A DNA stretch of 53,882 nt, from contig JAOUIL010000014.1 of assembly GCA_029883975.1 (NCBI GenBank), positions 1 through 53,882 of the forward strand, given 5' to 3'. This stretch comes from Betaproteobacteria bacterium. GTDB lineage: Bacteria > Pseudomonadota > Gammaproteobacteria > Burkholderiales > SG8-39. The notes under the pieces are model-generated. The model was not told where the DNA came from. It made no database searches and saw only the letters and a list, made by a program, of their open reading frames with translations. The stretch's first letter is position 1; each line of letters begins with the position of its first letter. A program made the position numbers and the translations under genes. Positions 30,998-39,504 of the stretch are shown piece by piece.

Positions 30998-32005
30998 ATG
31001 GCCGACCCGCTCTCCTACCGCGACGCCGGCGTCGACATCGACGCGGGCGATGCGCTGGTTGAGGCGATCAAGCCGTTCGCCCGGCGCACGCTGCGGCCCG
31101 AGGTGCTGGCGGGAATCGGCGGCTTCGGCGCGCTGTGCCGCATTCCGCGCAAGTACCGGCAGCCGGTACTTGTCTCCGGCACCGACGGCGTGGGCACGAA
31201 GCTCAAGCTCGCCTTCGCGCTCGGCCGTCACGACACCGTCGGCATCGACCTGGTGGCGATGAGCGTGAACGACGTGCTGGTGCAGGGCGCCGAGCCGCTC
31301 TTCTTCCTCGATTACTTCGCTTGCGGCAAGCTCGATACGCGCGTCGCGGCGCAGGTGGTGAAAGGCATCGCGCGCGGCTGCGAGCTCGCCGGCTGCGCCC
31401 TGATCGGCGGCGAAACGGCGGAGATGCCCGGCATGTATCCGGAAGGCGAGTACGACCTCGCCGGCTTCTGCGTCGGCGTGGTCGAGCGCCGCGGAATCGT
31501 GACTGGCAAGTCGATCAGGCCCGGCGACGTCCTGCTGGGGCTCGCCTCCAGCGGCGCGCATTCCAACGGCTATTCGCTGATTCGCCGGATCCTGGAGCGC
31601 GCCCGGCCGCCAGCCGCGATGCTCGATGCGCTGATGGCGCCCACACGCATCTACGTGCGGCCGATGCTCAAGCTCATGCGCGCGGTGACCGTGAAAGGCA
31701 TGGCGCACATCACGGGCGGCGGCCTGGTCGGCAACGTGCCGCGCACGCTGCCCAGGGGCACGCGCGCGGTGATCCGCGGCGATGCGTGGCCGCGCCCCGC
31801 GCTTTTCCGCTGGCTGCAGGAGCAGGGCGGCGTCGCGGAGCCGGAGATGCACCGCGTGTTCAACTGCGGCATCGGCATGGTCGCCGTCGTGGCGGCGGCC
31901 GACGCCAGGCGCGCGGCCGCGAAGCTGCGCGCGCTGGGCGAGACGGTCTACGAGATCGGCACCGTCGAGAAGGGCAAGGGCGAGGCGGACGCGATCGTCG
32001 TCTGA
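30998..32005 (+). CDS. purM: Phosphoribosylformylglycinamidine cyclo-ligase
   Basis: 335 residues. PurM closes the imidazole ring in purine synthesis (FGAM to AIR). Motifs: [66 protein letters not shown] and [17 protein letters not shown], all as in the family. A TAGAAT hexamer at 30967-30972 is a possible -10. The start at 30998 gives the normal N-terminus. Confidence 0.97.
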   Translation: MADPLSYRDAGVDIDAGDALVEAIKPFARRTLRPEVLAGIGGFGALCRIPRKYRQPVLVSGTDGVGTKLKLAFALGRHDTVGIDLVAMSVNDVLVQGAEPLFFLDYFACGKLDTRVAAQVVKGIARGCELAGCALIGGETAEMPGMYPEGEYDLAGFCVGVVERRGIVTGKSIRPGDVLLGLASSGAHSNGYSLIRRILERARPPAAMLDALMAPTRIYVRPMLKLMRAVTVKGMAHITGGGLVGNVPRTLPRGTRAVIRGDAWPRPALFRWLQEQGGVAEPEMHRVFNCGIGMVAVVAAADARRAAAKLRALGETVYEIGTVEKGKGEADAIVV

Positions 32006-32024
32006 CCCGCGCCGGGGGCGCGGA

Positions 32025-32501
32025 TCACTTCACCTTGTAGACGACGTCGTGCTCGCGCACGTGCTCGACCACCTTGAGGCCGAAGTCGTCGTCCGGCCCG
32101 ACTTCCTGCACCACGGCGTGCTCGATCTGCAGGGAATCCACGCGCTGCGCGAAGTCGGTGGTGTGGCCGCGGATATGGATCGTGTCGCCCACGCGTAGCG
32201 GGCCCGATTCGAGCTTGACGACCGCCACCCTGGGCTCGCCGTAGTAGTGCGTGACCACGCCGATGCGCTCGCCCGGGGCCACCGGCGCAGGCGCCGGTGC
32301 GGGCGCGACCCGGGGTTTGACCGTGCGGGGCGCGGCGCGCCGCTTCGGCGCGGGGCGCTTGGCCGCCGTCTTGCGCGCCGGCTTCCTGGCGCGCGGTGCG
32401 GCCTTCCTCGGTGCGACCTTCCTGCGCGCCGCCGGCCGCTTGGCCGCGACCTTGCGGCGTTTGGGTTTGGCCTTCGCCTTGACCTTGCGCTTGACTGTCA
32501 T
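32025..32501 (-). CDS. Basic-tailed protein with an EF-Tu domain-2-like barrel
   Basis: 158 residues in two parts. Residues 1-75 are a lysine/arginine/alanine/proline-rich tail like histone H1 or AlgP tails (KRKVKAKAKPKRRKVAAKR and similar). Residues 76-158 resemble the second domain of translation GTPases: GERIGVVTHYYGEPRVAVVK, LRVGDTIHIRGHTTDFAQRV and DDDFGLKVVEHVREHDVVYKV. Stand-alone elongation-factor-like barrels are known, but a long nucleic-acid-binding-type tail on one is unusual. A good Shine-Dalgarno (AAGGAGG) precedes the ATG. Possible roles are RNA or ribosome association; this is inference. Convergent with purM. Confidence 0.85.
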   Translation of the reverse strand: MTVKRKVKAKAKPKRRKVAAKRPAARRKVAPRKAAPRARKPARKTAAKRPAPKRRAAPRTVKPRVAPAPAPAPVAPGERIGVVTHYYGEPRVAVVKLESGPLRVGDTIHIRGHTTDFAQRVDSLQIEHAVVQEVGPDDDFGLKVVEHVREHDVVYKVK

Positions 32502-32541
32502 GGTTGCCTCCTTGTGATCGCTGCTCGCGGTGGCGGCGCGC

Positions 32542-33411
32542 CTATTCTGCGCCTTTCGCTCCGCGGTGCGCCAGATAGATGCCCACCAGCACCACCGCCC
32601 CGCCCGCGAACTGCAGCGCGCCGAGCGGCTCCGCCAGCAGCACCCACGCGAACGCCGTCGCGAGCACCGGCTGCAGCAGCAGCCCCACCGAGGAGAACGC
32701 CGCCGGCAGGTGCGCAAGTGCGTAGGTGATGAGGCCCTGGCCGCCCGCGTGCGTGATCCAGGCCAAGCCGAGGAGCACGAGCCAGCCCTGCAGCCCCGCT
32801 GGCAGCATCGCCTCGCCGGAGCCGAGCGCGACCGGCAGCAGGATCAAGGCGGTGAGCGTCGTGGTGACGGCCATCAGGCGCAGCGTGGCGGCCCCCAGGT
32901 CGCGCAGGCGCTTCACGGTCAGCAGGTACCAGGCGTAGAACATGGCGGTGACCACGCCGAAGCCGTCGCCGAGCAACGCGCCCGGCGAGAAGCCGAGGCT
33001 CGCGCGCACGAGCAGCGCCACGCCGGCGAGCGCGAGCGTGAGCCCGACGAGGAACTGCGCGCGCGGCCGCTCGCGCCACAGCAGCCACGCGGCGAGCGTG
33101 ACGAAGATGGACGACAGGTTGGCGAGCAGCGTGGCGTTGGCGACCGAAGTCGCCTGGATCGACCAGTGCCAGAAGGCGAGGTCGCCGGCGAAGGCGAGCC
33201 CGGCGGCGGCCAGCAGGCGGCGCTCGCGCGCGCTGTGCGCGCGCTGCGCGCGCGGCAGGAAGGCGGCGACCGCCCAGAGCAGCGGCACTGCGAGCGCGAC
33301 GCGCCAGAACGCGCTCGCCGTGGGGCCGACGTCCGCGACGCGCACCCAGATCGGCGAGAGCGCGATGCACGTTGCGCCGGCGAAGAGGGCGGCGAGGGCC
33401 GGGGCGCGCAT
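32542..33411 (-). CDS. EamA (DMT superfamily) transporter
   Basis: 289 residues with ten predicted membrane helices forming two EamA repeats (about residues 5-135 and 145-280). Typical signatures are SPIWVRVADVGPTASAFWRVALAVPLLW, ATSVANATLLANLSSIFVTLAAWLLWRE and AFSSVGLLLQPVLATAFAWVLLAEPLG. Substrates in this family range from amino acids to nucleotides and drugs and cannot be inferred. Divergent from dnaE, with 29 bp between the starts. Confidence 0.92.
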   Translation of the reverse strand: MRAPALAALFAGATCIALSPIWVRVADVGPTASAFWRVALAVPLLWAVAAFLPRAQRAHSARERRLLAAAGLAFAGDLAFWHWSIQATSVANATLLANLSSIFVTLAAWLLWRERPRAQFLVGLTLALAGVALLVRASLGFSPGALLGDGFGVVTAMFYAWYLLTVKRLRDLGAATLRLMAVTTTLTALILLPVALGSGEAMLPAGLQGWLVLLGLAWITHAGGQGLITYALAHLPAAFSSVGLLLQPVLATAFAWVLLAEPLGALQFAGGAVVLVGIYLAHRGAKGAE

Positions 33412-33440
33412 CGGCGGATGGTAAACTTTCGCCGCTTCCC

Positions 33441-36400
33441 ATGCCTGCTCCTCGCTTCGTCCACCTGAGGCTGCACAGCGAATACTCGGTGACGGACGGC
33501 ATCGTCCGCATCGACGCGGCGGTGAAGCGCGCGGCGCGCGACGGCATGCCCGCGCTGGCGCTCACCGACAGCGCCAACGTGTTCGGCATGGTGAAGTTCT
33601 ACCGCGAGGCGCGTGCCGCCGGCGTCAAGCCGGTCATTGGCGCCGATTGCTGGATTCGCAACGACACCGACGCCGACAAGCCGGCGCGCCTGCTGCTGCT
33701 GTGCGCGTCGCGCGCGGGCTACCTGCGCCTCTGCGAGCTGCTGTCGCGCGCCTGGCTGAGGAACCAGCGCCGCGGCCGCGCCGAGATCGCGCGCGAGTGG
33801 CTGCGCGAGCAGGCCAACGACGGCCTGATCGCGCTCTCCGGCGCGGCGGCGGGCGACGTCGGGCAGGCGCTCGCCTCGGGCAACGCGGTGGCGGCGGAAC
33901 GCGCGGCGTGCGACTGGGCGGCACTGTTCCCCGGGCGTTTCTACCTTGAGGTACAGCGTGCCGGCATCGCCAACGGCGAAGCGCTCGTCGCCGGAACGGT
34001 GGCGCTCGCCACACGCCTCGCGCTGCCGGTGGTGGCGACGCATCCGGTGCAGTTCCTCGCGCCGGAGGATTTCAAGGCGCACGAGGCGCGCGTGTGCATC
34101 GCGCAGGGCTACGTGCTCGGCGACCAGCGCCGTCCCCGGCTGTTCACGCCCGAGCAGTACTTCAAGTCGCAGGAGGAGATGGCGCGGCTGTTTGCCGACT
34201 TGCCGCAGGCGCTCGACAACGCGGTCGAGATCGCGCGCCGCTGCAACCTGCAGATCGATCTCGGGCGCAGCCGCCTGCCCGCCTTCCCTACGCCGCCCGG
34301 CGTCACCCTCGACCAGTACCTGCGCCAGCAGGCCGAGCGCGGGCTCGCCGCGCGCCTCGACAAGCGGTTCCCCGATGCGGCGGCACGCGAGCGCGCCGCG
34401 CCCGGCTACCGCCAGCGTCTGGATTTCGAGATCCGCACCATCATCCAGATGGGCTTCGCCGGCTACTTCCTGATCGTCGCCGACTTCATCAACTGGGCGC
34501 GGGCGAACGGCGTGCCGGTCGGGCCGGGGCGCGGCTCCGGGGCGGGCTCGCTGGTCGCCTATTCGCTGGGCATCACCGACCTCGACCCGATCACCTACGA
34601 CCTGCTGTTCGAGCGCTTCCTCAACCCGGAACGCGTGTCGATGCCGGATTTCGACATCGACTTCTGCCAGGACGGGCGCGACCGCGTGATCGACTACGTG
34701 CGGCACAAGTACGGCGCGGACAGCGTCTCGCAGATCGCCACGTTCGGCACCATGGCGGCGCGCGCCGTGGTGCGCGACTGCGGGCGCGTGCTCGACCTGG
34801 GCTACAACTTCTGCGACCAGATCGCGAAGCTGATCCCGGTGCAGCCCGGGCGCACCATCACGCTCGCCGAGGCGCGCGAGATGGAGCCGATGCTCGCGCA
34901 GCGCGAGCAGAAGGAGGACGAGGTGCGCGAGCTGCTGGCGCTCGGCGAGAAGCTGGAAGGCCTGACGCGCAACGTCGGCATGCATGCGGGAGGCGTGCTG
35001 ATCGCGCCGGGCAAGCTCACGGACTTCTGCCCCCTGTACGCCGCCGAGGGCGGCACCAACGTCATCTCGCAGCTCGACAAGGACGACGTCGAGGCCGTCG
35101 GGCTGGTGAAGTTCGATTTCCTCGGCCTGACGACGCTCACCATCCTCGACTGGGCCGAGCGCTACGTGCGCGCGATGGGTGAGCCGGATTTTGCGCTCGA
35201 GCGCGTGCCGCTGGACGACAAGACGACCTACCAGCTGCTCTCCTCGGGCAACACCACCGCGGTCTTCCAATTGGAATCGCGGGGCATGCGCGATCTCATC
35301 AAGCGCGCGCGGCCCGACCGCTTCGAGGACGTGATCGCCCTGGTCGCCCTGTACCGCCCGGGCCCCATGGATCTCATCCCGGACTTCATCGCGCGCAAGC
35401 ACGGCCGCGAGCGCGTCGAGTACCTCGACGCGCGCCTGCAGCCGATTCTCAGCCCGACGTACGGCATCATGGTGTACCAGGAGCAGGTGATGCAGATCGG
35501 TCAGGTGATCGGCGGCCTCACACTGGGCGGCGCGGACCTGCTGCGGCGCGCGATGGGCAAGAAGAAGGCCGAGGAAATGGCGCAGCAGCGCGACGTCTTC
35601 GTGTCGGGCGCGGAGAAGAACGGGCTGTCGCGCGGCAAGGCGACGCAGCTCTTCGACCTGATGGAGAAGTTCGCCGGCTACGGCTTCAACCGCTCGCATG
35701 CCGCGGCCTACGCGCTGCTCGCCTACCAGACCGCATACATGAAGGCGCATCGCCCGGCGGCGTTCATGGCGGCCAACCTGTCGCTCGTCATGGACGACAC
35801 GGACAAGGTGCGGCAGTTCCGCGACGACGCCGTCGCCAACGGCCTCGCGGTGCTGCCGCCGGATGTCAATGCCTCCGAGTACCGTTTCGTGCCCGTGGAC
35901 GCGAAGACCATCCGCTACGGGCTGGGCGCGGTGCGCGGCACGGGAGAGTCGGCGATCGGCGCGATCCTCGTGGCCCGGCGTGAGGGGCCGTTCGCCGGGC
36001 TGGGCGACCTGTGCCGGCGCGTCGACAAGCGCATCGTCAATCGACGCGTGATCGAGTCTCTGGTGCGCGCTGGCGCACTGGACGCGCTCGAGGCGAACCG
36101 CGCCAGCCTGCTGGCGAGTGTCGGCCGCGCGCTGGAGGCCGCCGAGCAATGCGAGCGGCAGGCATCCCAGGTCAGCCTGTTCGGCGACGCCGACCTGACG
36201 GCGGGAGCCGGCGACGCGCTGATCGACGCCAAGCCCTGGGATCTGCGGCAGAAGCTGATGGAGGAGAAGGCCGCCCTCGGCTTCACGCTGTCGGGGCACC
36301 TGTTTTCCGTCCACGAGCGCGAGATCGCCGGCTTTCCGCGCGTGCCGCTCGCGCAATTGCAGCCCGCGGAGCATCGCGTGTGGCTTGCCGGGGTGGTCGC

Positions 36401-36878
36401 CGCGGCGCGCGTGCAGATGACGCGTCGCGGCCGCATGATGGTGGTCGTGCTGGACGACGGCAGCGCGCAGATCGAGCTCTCGGTGTTCAACGAGCTGTTC
36501 GAGCGGCACCGCGACAAGCTCAAGGAAGACGCGCTGCTCGTCGTCCAGGGCAAGGTGCAGCGCGACGAGTTCGCCGGCGGGCTGCGCGTCACCGCGGAGG
36601 AGCTCTACGATCTCGCCGGCCTGCGCATGCGCTTCGCCAGCCGCCTGCGTCTCGAGATGAACGGGCGGTCTGATGCCGGGCGCCTGCGCGAGCTGCTCGC
36701 GCCGTTCCGGGCGGAAGGGGCCTGCCCGGTGGTGGTGCACTACGAGAATGCCGCGGCGGCCTGCGAGGTCGCGCTCGGCGATGCCTGGCGCGTGCGCCCC
36801 GACGGCCAGCTGCTCGAGCACCTGGGCGACTGGCTCGCGCCCGAGAACGTCCAGGTCGTGTACGCCGGGACGGCCTAG
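33441..36878 (+). CDS. dnaE: DNA polymerase III subunit alpha
   Basis: 1145 residues, full length. DnaE is the replicative polymerase. It begins with a PHP domain (PRFVHLRLHSEYSVTDGIVRIDAAV), then the palm with PDFDIDFCQDGR, catalytic Asp403 and Asp405 (E. coli Asp401/403), the fingers, a helix-hairpin-helix region, and a C-terminal OB fold (VWLAGVVAAARVQMTRRGRMMVVVLDDG). The ATG at 33441 gives the family start; the frame upstream overlaps the transporter gene. A clamp-binding-like QVSLFGD at about residue 910 fits the expected position. Confidence 0.97.
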   Translation: MPAPRFVHLRLHSEYSVTDGIVRIDAAVKRAARDGMPALALTDSANVFGMVKFYREARAAGVKPVIGADCWIRNDTDADKPARLLLLCASRAGYLRLCELLSRAWLRNQRRGRAEIAREWLREQANDGLIALSGAAAGDVGQALASGNAVAAERAACDWAALFPGRFYLEVQRAGIANGEALVAGTVALATRLALPVVATHPVQFLAPEDFKAHEARVCIAQGYVLGDQRRPRLFTPEQYFKSQEEMARLFADLPQALDNAVEIARRCNLQIDLGRSRLPAFPTPPGVTLDQYLRQQAERGLAARLDKRFPDAAARERAAPGYRQRLDFEIRTIIQMGFAGYFLIVADFINWARANGVPVGPGRGSGAGSLVAYSLGITDLDPITYDLLFERFLNPERVSMPDFDIDFCQDGRDRVIDYVRHKYGADSVSQIATFGTMAARAVVRDCGRVLDLGYNFCDQIAKLIPVQPGRTITLAEAREMEPMLAQREQKEDEVRELLALGEKLEGLTRNVGMHAGGVLIAPGKLTDFCPLYAAEGGTNVISQLDKDDVEAVGLVKFDFLGLTTLTILDWAERYVRAMGEPDFALERVPLDDKTTYQLLSSGNTTAVFQLESRGMRDLIKRARPDRFEDVIALVALYRPGPMDLIPDFIARKHGRERVEYLDARLQPILSPTYGIMVYQEQVMQIGQVIGGLTLGGADLLRRAMGKKKAEEMAQQRDVFVSGAEKNGLSRGKATQLFDLMEKFAGYGFNRSHAAAYALLAYQTAYMKAHRPAAFMAANLSLVMDDTDKVRQFRDDAVANGLAVLPPDVNASEYRFVPVDAKTIRYGLGAVRGTGESAIGAILVARREGPFAGLGDLCRRVDKRIVNRRVIESLVRAGALDALEANRASLLASVGRALEAAEQCERQASQVSLFGDADLTAGAGDALIDAKPWDLRQKLMEEKAALGFTLSGHLFSVHEREIAGFPRVPLAQLQPAEHRVWLAGVVAAARVQMTRRGRMMVVVLDDGSAQIELSVFNELFERHRDKLKEDALLVVQGKVQRDEFAGGLRVTAEELYDLAGLRMRFASRLRLEMNGRSDAGRLRELLAPFRAEGACPVVVHYENAAAACEVALGDAWRVRPDGQLLEHLGDWLAPENVQVVYAGTA

Positions 36879-37831
36879 GCCTTGGCGAAGCGCACGCGGC
36901 ACGGCGCGGCGTGCCAGGCACGAAAGACACTCCGGTACCAGGGCGGGGTGATGCGTTCCGCCGGATCGAGCCTGCGTTTCTCGGCGATGAACTGCGCCAG
37001 CATCGGGTAGCAGGCTTCGGCCTGCGCGCGGGAGGCGATCGGCAGCAGGCTCGGCAGGAACGCGCCGCCGGCCTCGACGGCGAGATCGAGCATCCGGCGG
37101 GAGAGTTGCGCCGCCGCCACGCTTGCCCCCAGCGTGGGGCGCGAGTGGTACTCGATGCGCAGCGATGCCCATTCGCGTCGCGCCCAGCGCAAGAAAGTGA
37201 CGTCTTCCGGCTGGACCCGTCTCGCTTCCATGCTCACCAGGGCGCAGCGGCGTTCGGCGACCAGGTCACGCGCGCGCACGGCCAGCGCATCGCTGCGCCC
37301 GGGCGGCAGCAGCAGCTCGACGACGTGCGGCGTGCCCGCAGCGTCCGTCGGTGGCAACTCGAAACGCGCGGGCGCGCAGCTGGACGCTGCCGAGCGCTCC
37401 CACGAGGCGAGGTCGAGCGTCACGCTGTAAAAGGGCCCGAAAGCGCCGAAGCCGCCGACGGCCAGCCGGAACAGCTCGGGCGAGTGCTCGCGGCTGGCGC
37501 GCCGCAACTGCCCGTCCGCCGTGGCGAGCGTGAGCGCGTGCACGTGCGCCACCATGGGCCGCCCGTCCGGCCCGAGGCGGTTTTCGGCCACGCTCTCGCC
37601 GACCGTGCCGCTCAGTCCCTGCGTCCCGGAAAAGCGCAACAGTGAGTTCCAGGGCACGCTCGCCTGGACTTCCAGCAGCGCGCGGTCGGCGTCGTGGTGC
37701 AGCACGCGGTCGAGGCCGCGCGATCCGGCGCGCCATGCATCGGCCGACGCGGCGCGCACGGCGCGGCACAGATCCTCCGCGGAGTACAGGGCGGGGGGCG
37801 AAAGTACGTCGCTGGAGGTGGCGGCGAGCAT
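36875..37831 (-). CDS. Short FAD-linked oxidase (PCMH-type)
   Basis: 318 residues. The central part (about 45-150) matches the FAD-binding PCMH fold: LLEVQASVPWNSLLRF, GTVGESVAENRLGPDGRP, VHALTLATADGQLRRAS and the flavin-contact stretch LFRLAVGGFGAFGPFYSVTLDL. The C-terminal FIAEKRRLDPAERITP looks like the end of the D-arabinono-lactone oxidase family. The usual N-terminal flavin-binding segment (arginine-glycine-histidine loop) is short or missing. Substrate unknown. Divergent from an HTH regulator that may control it. The stop shares CTAG with the dnaE stop. Confidence 0.72.
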   Translation of the reverse strand: MLAATSSDVLSPPALYSAEDLCRAVRAASADAWRAGSRGLDRVLHHDADRALLEVQASVPWNSLLRFSGTQGLSGTVGESVAENRLGPDGRPMVAHVHALTLATADGQLRRASREHSPELFRLAVGGFGAFGPFYSVTLDLASWERSAASSCAPARFELPPTDAAGTPHVVELLLPPGRSDALAVRARDLVAERRCALVSMEARRVQPEDVTFLRWARREWASLRIEYHSRPTLGASVAAAQLSRRMLDLAVEAGGAFLPSLLPIASRAQAEACYPMLAQFIAEKRRLDPAERITPPWYRSVFRAWHAAPCRVRFAKA

Positions 37832-37874
37832 GTCGATGTCCCGTGGTGAAGGTGCCGCGATTGTTGGCGCACCG

Positions 37875-37890
37875 ATTGCTGCATCGCAAT
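37875..37890. promoter_or_regulatory. Dyad ATTGC-N6-GCAAT between the FAD oxidase and regulator genes
   Basis: A 16-bp element with 5-bp perfect arms lies in the 133-bp divergent region. TACGAT (37914-37919) is a possible -10 for the regulator. The dyad is a candidate operator for the HTH protein, by position only. Confidence 0.3.
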
Positions 37891-37964
37891 GCCCAAAACG
37901 GGAAGTCTCGGCTTACGATACCGGCCGTACCGCTGCCGGACACCAGGGGAACCGGGCCGCGACC

Positions 37965-38732
37965 ATGCCGCTTGCCGCGCGATTCGTCGATGCGCTGAAA
38001 AGGTGCCTGCGGGCGCGCGGCATGACCTACGCCGCGCTGGCGCGCGAGCTGCGCCTGTCGGAGGCGAGCGTCAAGCGCATGTTCTCGCGCGGCACGTTCA
38101 CCCTGGCGCGCATCGAGAGCATCCTGCGCGTGCTCGAGCTGGATCTCGTGGAGGTCGCGCGCATGGCGCGCGGCGGCGAGGACCAGGCGCGGGAGTTGAG
38201 CCTCCCCCAGGAGGAGCTGCTGGCGAGCGACGAGCGGCTGCTGTCGGTGTTCTGGCTGCTGCTCAACGGCTGGAGCTTCGCCGACGTCGTCGAGGATTTC
38301 GAGATCACCCGCACCGAGCTCACGCTCGCGCTCGCCAAGTTCGACCGCGCCCGCCTGATCGACTGGGACGCGGGCGAGCGGGTCAGGCTGCGTGTGGCAA
38401 AGGACTTCGTGTGGCGGCCGGGCGGACCGGTGAAGAAGGCCTACGGACTGCGCGTCACGACCGAGTTCTTGCGCTCGCCGTTTCGCGGGCCGCTTGAACT
38501 CCTGCGCTTCGAGGCGCGCGACCTGTCGCCGGGCTCGGCGGCCATGCTGCGCCGCCGCCTCGAGCGCCTGGCGGCGGAATTCAACGAGCTCGCGGAGGTG
38601 GACTCGACGCTGCCGGCCAGGCGCCGCGAGGGCGTGGGCCTGCTGCTCGCCTGCCGTCCGTGGACGTTCTCCGCGATGATGGCGCTGCGGCGGCGCGATC
38701 AGACCGTCGGCCAGCGCTCGAAGCGGGCGTAA
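37965..38732 (+). CDS. HTH (XRE/Cro-like) transcriptional regulator
   Basis: 255 residues. The N-terminal 65 residues form a Cro/XRE-type helix-turn-helix: MTYAALARELRLSEASVKRMFSRGTFTLARIESILRVLELDLVEVARMA. The remainder (about 190 residues) has a second winged-helix-like stretch (NGWSFADVVEDFEITRTELTLALAKFDRARLIDW) and an unassigned C-terminal part. The ATG at 37965 was chosen because upstream sequence lies within the divergent promoter region. Its last 34 bp overlap the convergent acyP gene. It probably regulates the divergent FAD oxidase; this is inference. Confidence 0.85.
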   Translation: MPLAARFVDALKRCLRARGMTYAALARELRLSEASVKRMFSRGTFTLARIESILRVLELDLVEVARMARGGEDQARELSLPQEELLASDERLLSVFWLLLNGWSFADVVEDFEITRTELTLALAKFDRARLIDWDAGERVRLRVAKDFVWRPGGPVKKAYGLRVTTEFLRSPFRGPLELLRFEARDLSPGSAAMLRRRLERLAAEFNELAEVDSTLPARRREGVGLLLACRPWTFSAMMALRRRDQTVGQRSKRA

Positions 38733-38974
38733 TTGCGCAGGTGCTCCTGCGGCCCCGGACCGCGCTCCACCTGCTCGACGCGCGCCGCAGGCGGGCCGCG
38801 GCGCGCCCAGGAGTGCAGCGCATCGAGCGCGGCGTCGCTGCCTTGCGCGAGCGCCTCGACGTCGCCGTTCGAGCAATTGCGCACCCAGCCGGTGACGCCC
38901 AGCCGCGCTGCCTCGCGGCACAGCGCGTCGCGGTAGCCGACGCCCTGCACGAGGCCACGAATGCGCAGGTGCAT
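38699..38974 (-). CDS. acyP: Acylphosphatase
   Basis: 91 residues, the family's usual size. Acylphosphatase hydrolyses acyl phosphates. Both catalytic residues are present: Arg in RIRGLVQGVGYRDAL and Asn in GWVRNCSNGDVEAL. The ATG at 38974 was chosen because the upstream extension has no family similarity. Tail-to-tail overlap of 34 bp with the HTH regulator. Confidence 0.95.
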   Translation of the reverse strand: MHLRIRGLVQGVGYRDALCREAARLGVTGWVRNCSNGDVEALAQGSDAALDALHSWARRGPPAARVEQVERGPGPQEHLRNYARFERWPTV

Positions 38975-39107
38975 TGTGCGAACTTGCAAAATCTCCCCCG
39001 CCTGGACCCCGGTGCCGTGAAAGCCCCGGGACTCCATGGTAAGCTCGCGCAAATTTTATCCTTGCATCCGGTATGGGTAGGGCATTGGCACACATGGAGA
39101 ATTCCCG

Positions 39108-39503
39108 ATGCGCGCCACGTTGATCGTCGTCGCGGTTCTTGCGCTTGCCGGATTCATCGCCGTGGCGGTGGTGTTGCCGCAGATGGCGGGCAGCGAGGCC
39201 CGCGAGGCGGCGCAGTCGCTGATTTCCGGTGCGGACGGTGCACGGCAGCAGGTGGAGGCGGCGGCGAAGCAGAGCGGCAAGCTGGCCGGCGCCGGCAAGG
39301 ACATCAAGGTGCCCGCGCGCATGGACCCGAAGCACGGCGAGTTCAAGTGGATCGTGGAGCTGAACGGCGCGATCCGCGGCTGGAACGAAAAGAACGCGAT
39401 CGAGGTCTCGCTCACGCCCACCCAGCAGGGCGGCGCCATCACGTGGAACTGCCGCGGCTACCCGATCACCTCGATGCCCGCCAGTTGCGGCGGCAGGTCC
39501 TGA
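39108..39503 (+). CDS. Pilin-like protein without a prepilin leader
   Basis: 131 residues. A hydrophobic helix starts almost at the N-terminus (LIVVAVLALAGFIAVAVVLPQM), continuing into an amphipathic helix and a C-terminal domain ending ITWNCRGYPITSMPASC. This resembles type IV pilins in the long N-terminal helix and the cysteine-bounded D-region, where major pilins often end ITWxC...YxPxxC. But the class III leader (Gly-Phe-Thr-Leu-Ile-Glu) is absent, so PilD should not process it. GGAG precedes the ATG. It may be an anchored minor-pilin relative or an assembly accessory. Confidence 0.75.
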   Translation: MRATLIVVAVLALAGFIAVAVVLPQMAGSEAREAAQSLISGADGARQQVEAAAKQSGKLAGAGKDIKVPARMDPKHGEFKWIVELNGAIRGWNEKNAIEVSLTPTQQGGAITWNCRGYPITSMPASCGGRS

Positions 39504-39504
39504 C

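Noticed and set aside
32919-37172. A 1417-codon minus-strand open frame opposite dnaE
   Set aside because: It is antisense to a complete dnaE, has shadow-type composition (His, Arg, Glu, Leu rich) and runs into the transporter gene in the wrong frame.
39084-39107. Possible sigma-54 site TTGGCAC before the pilin-like gene
   Set aside because: The -12 TTGC element is absent at the required spacing.
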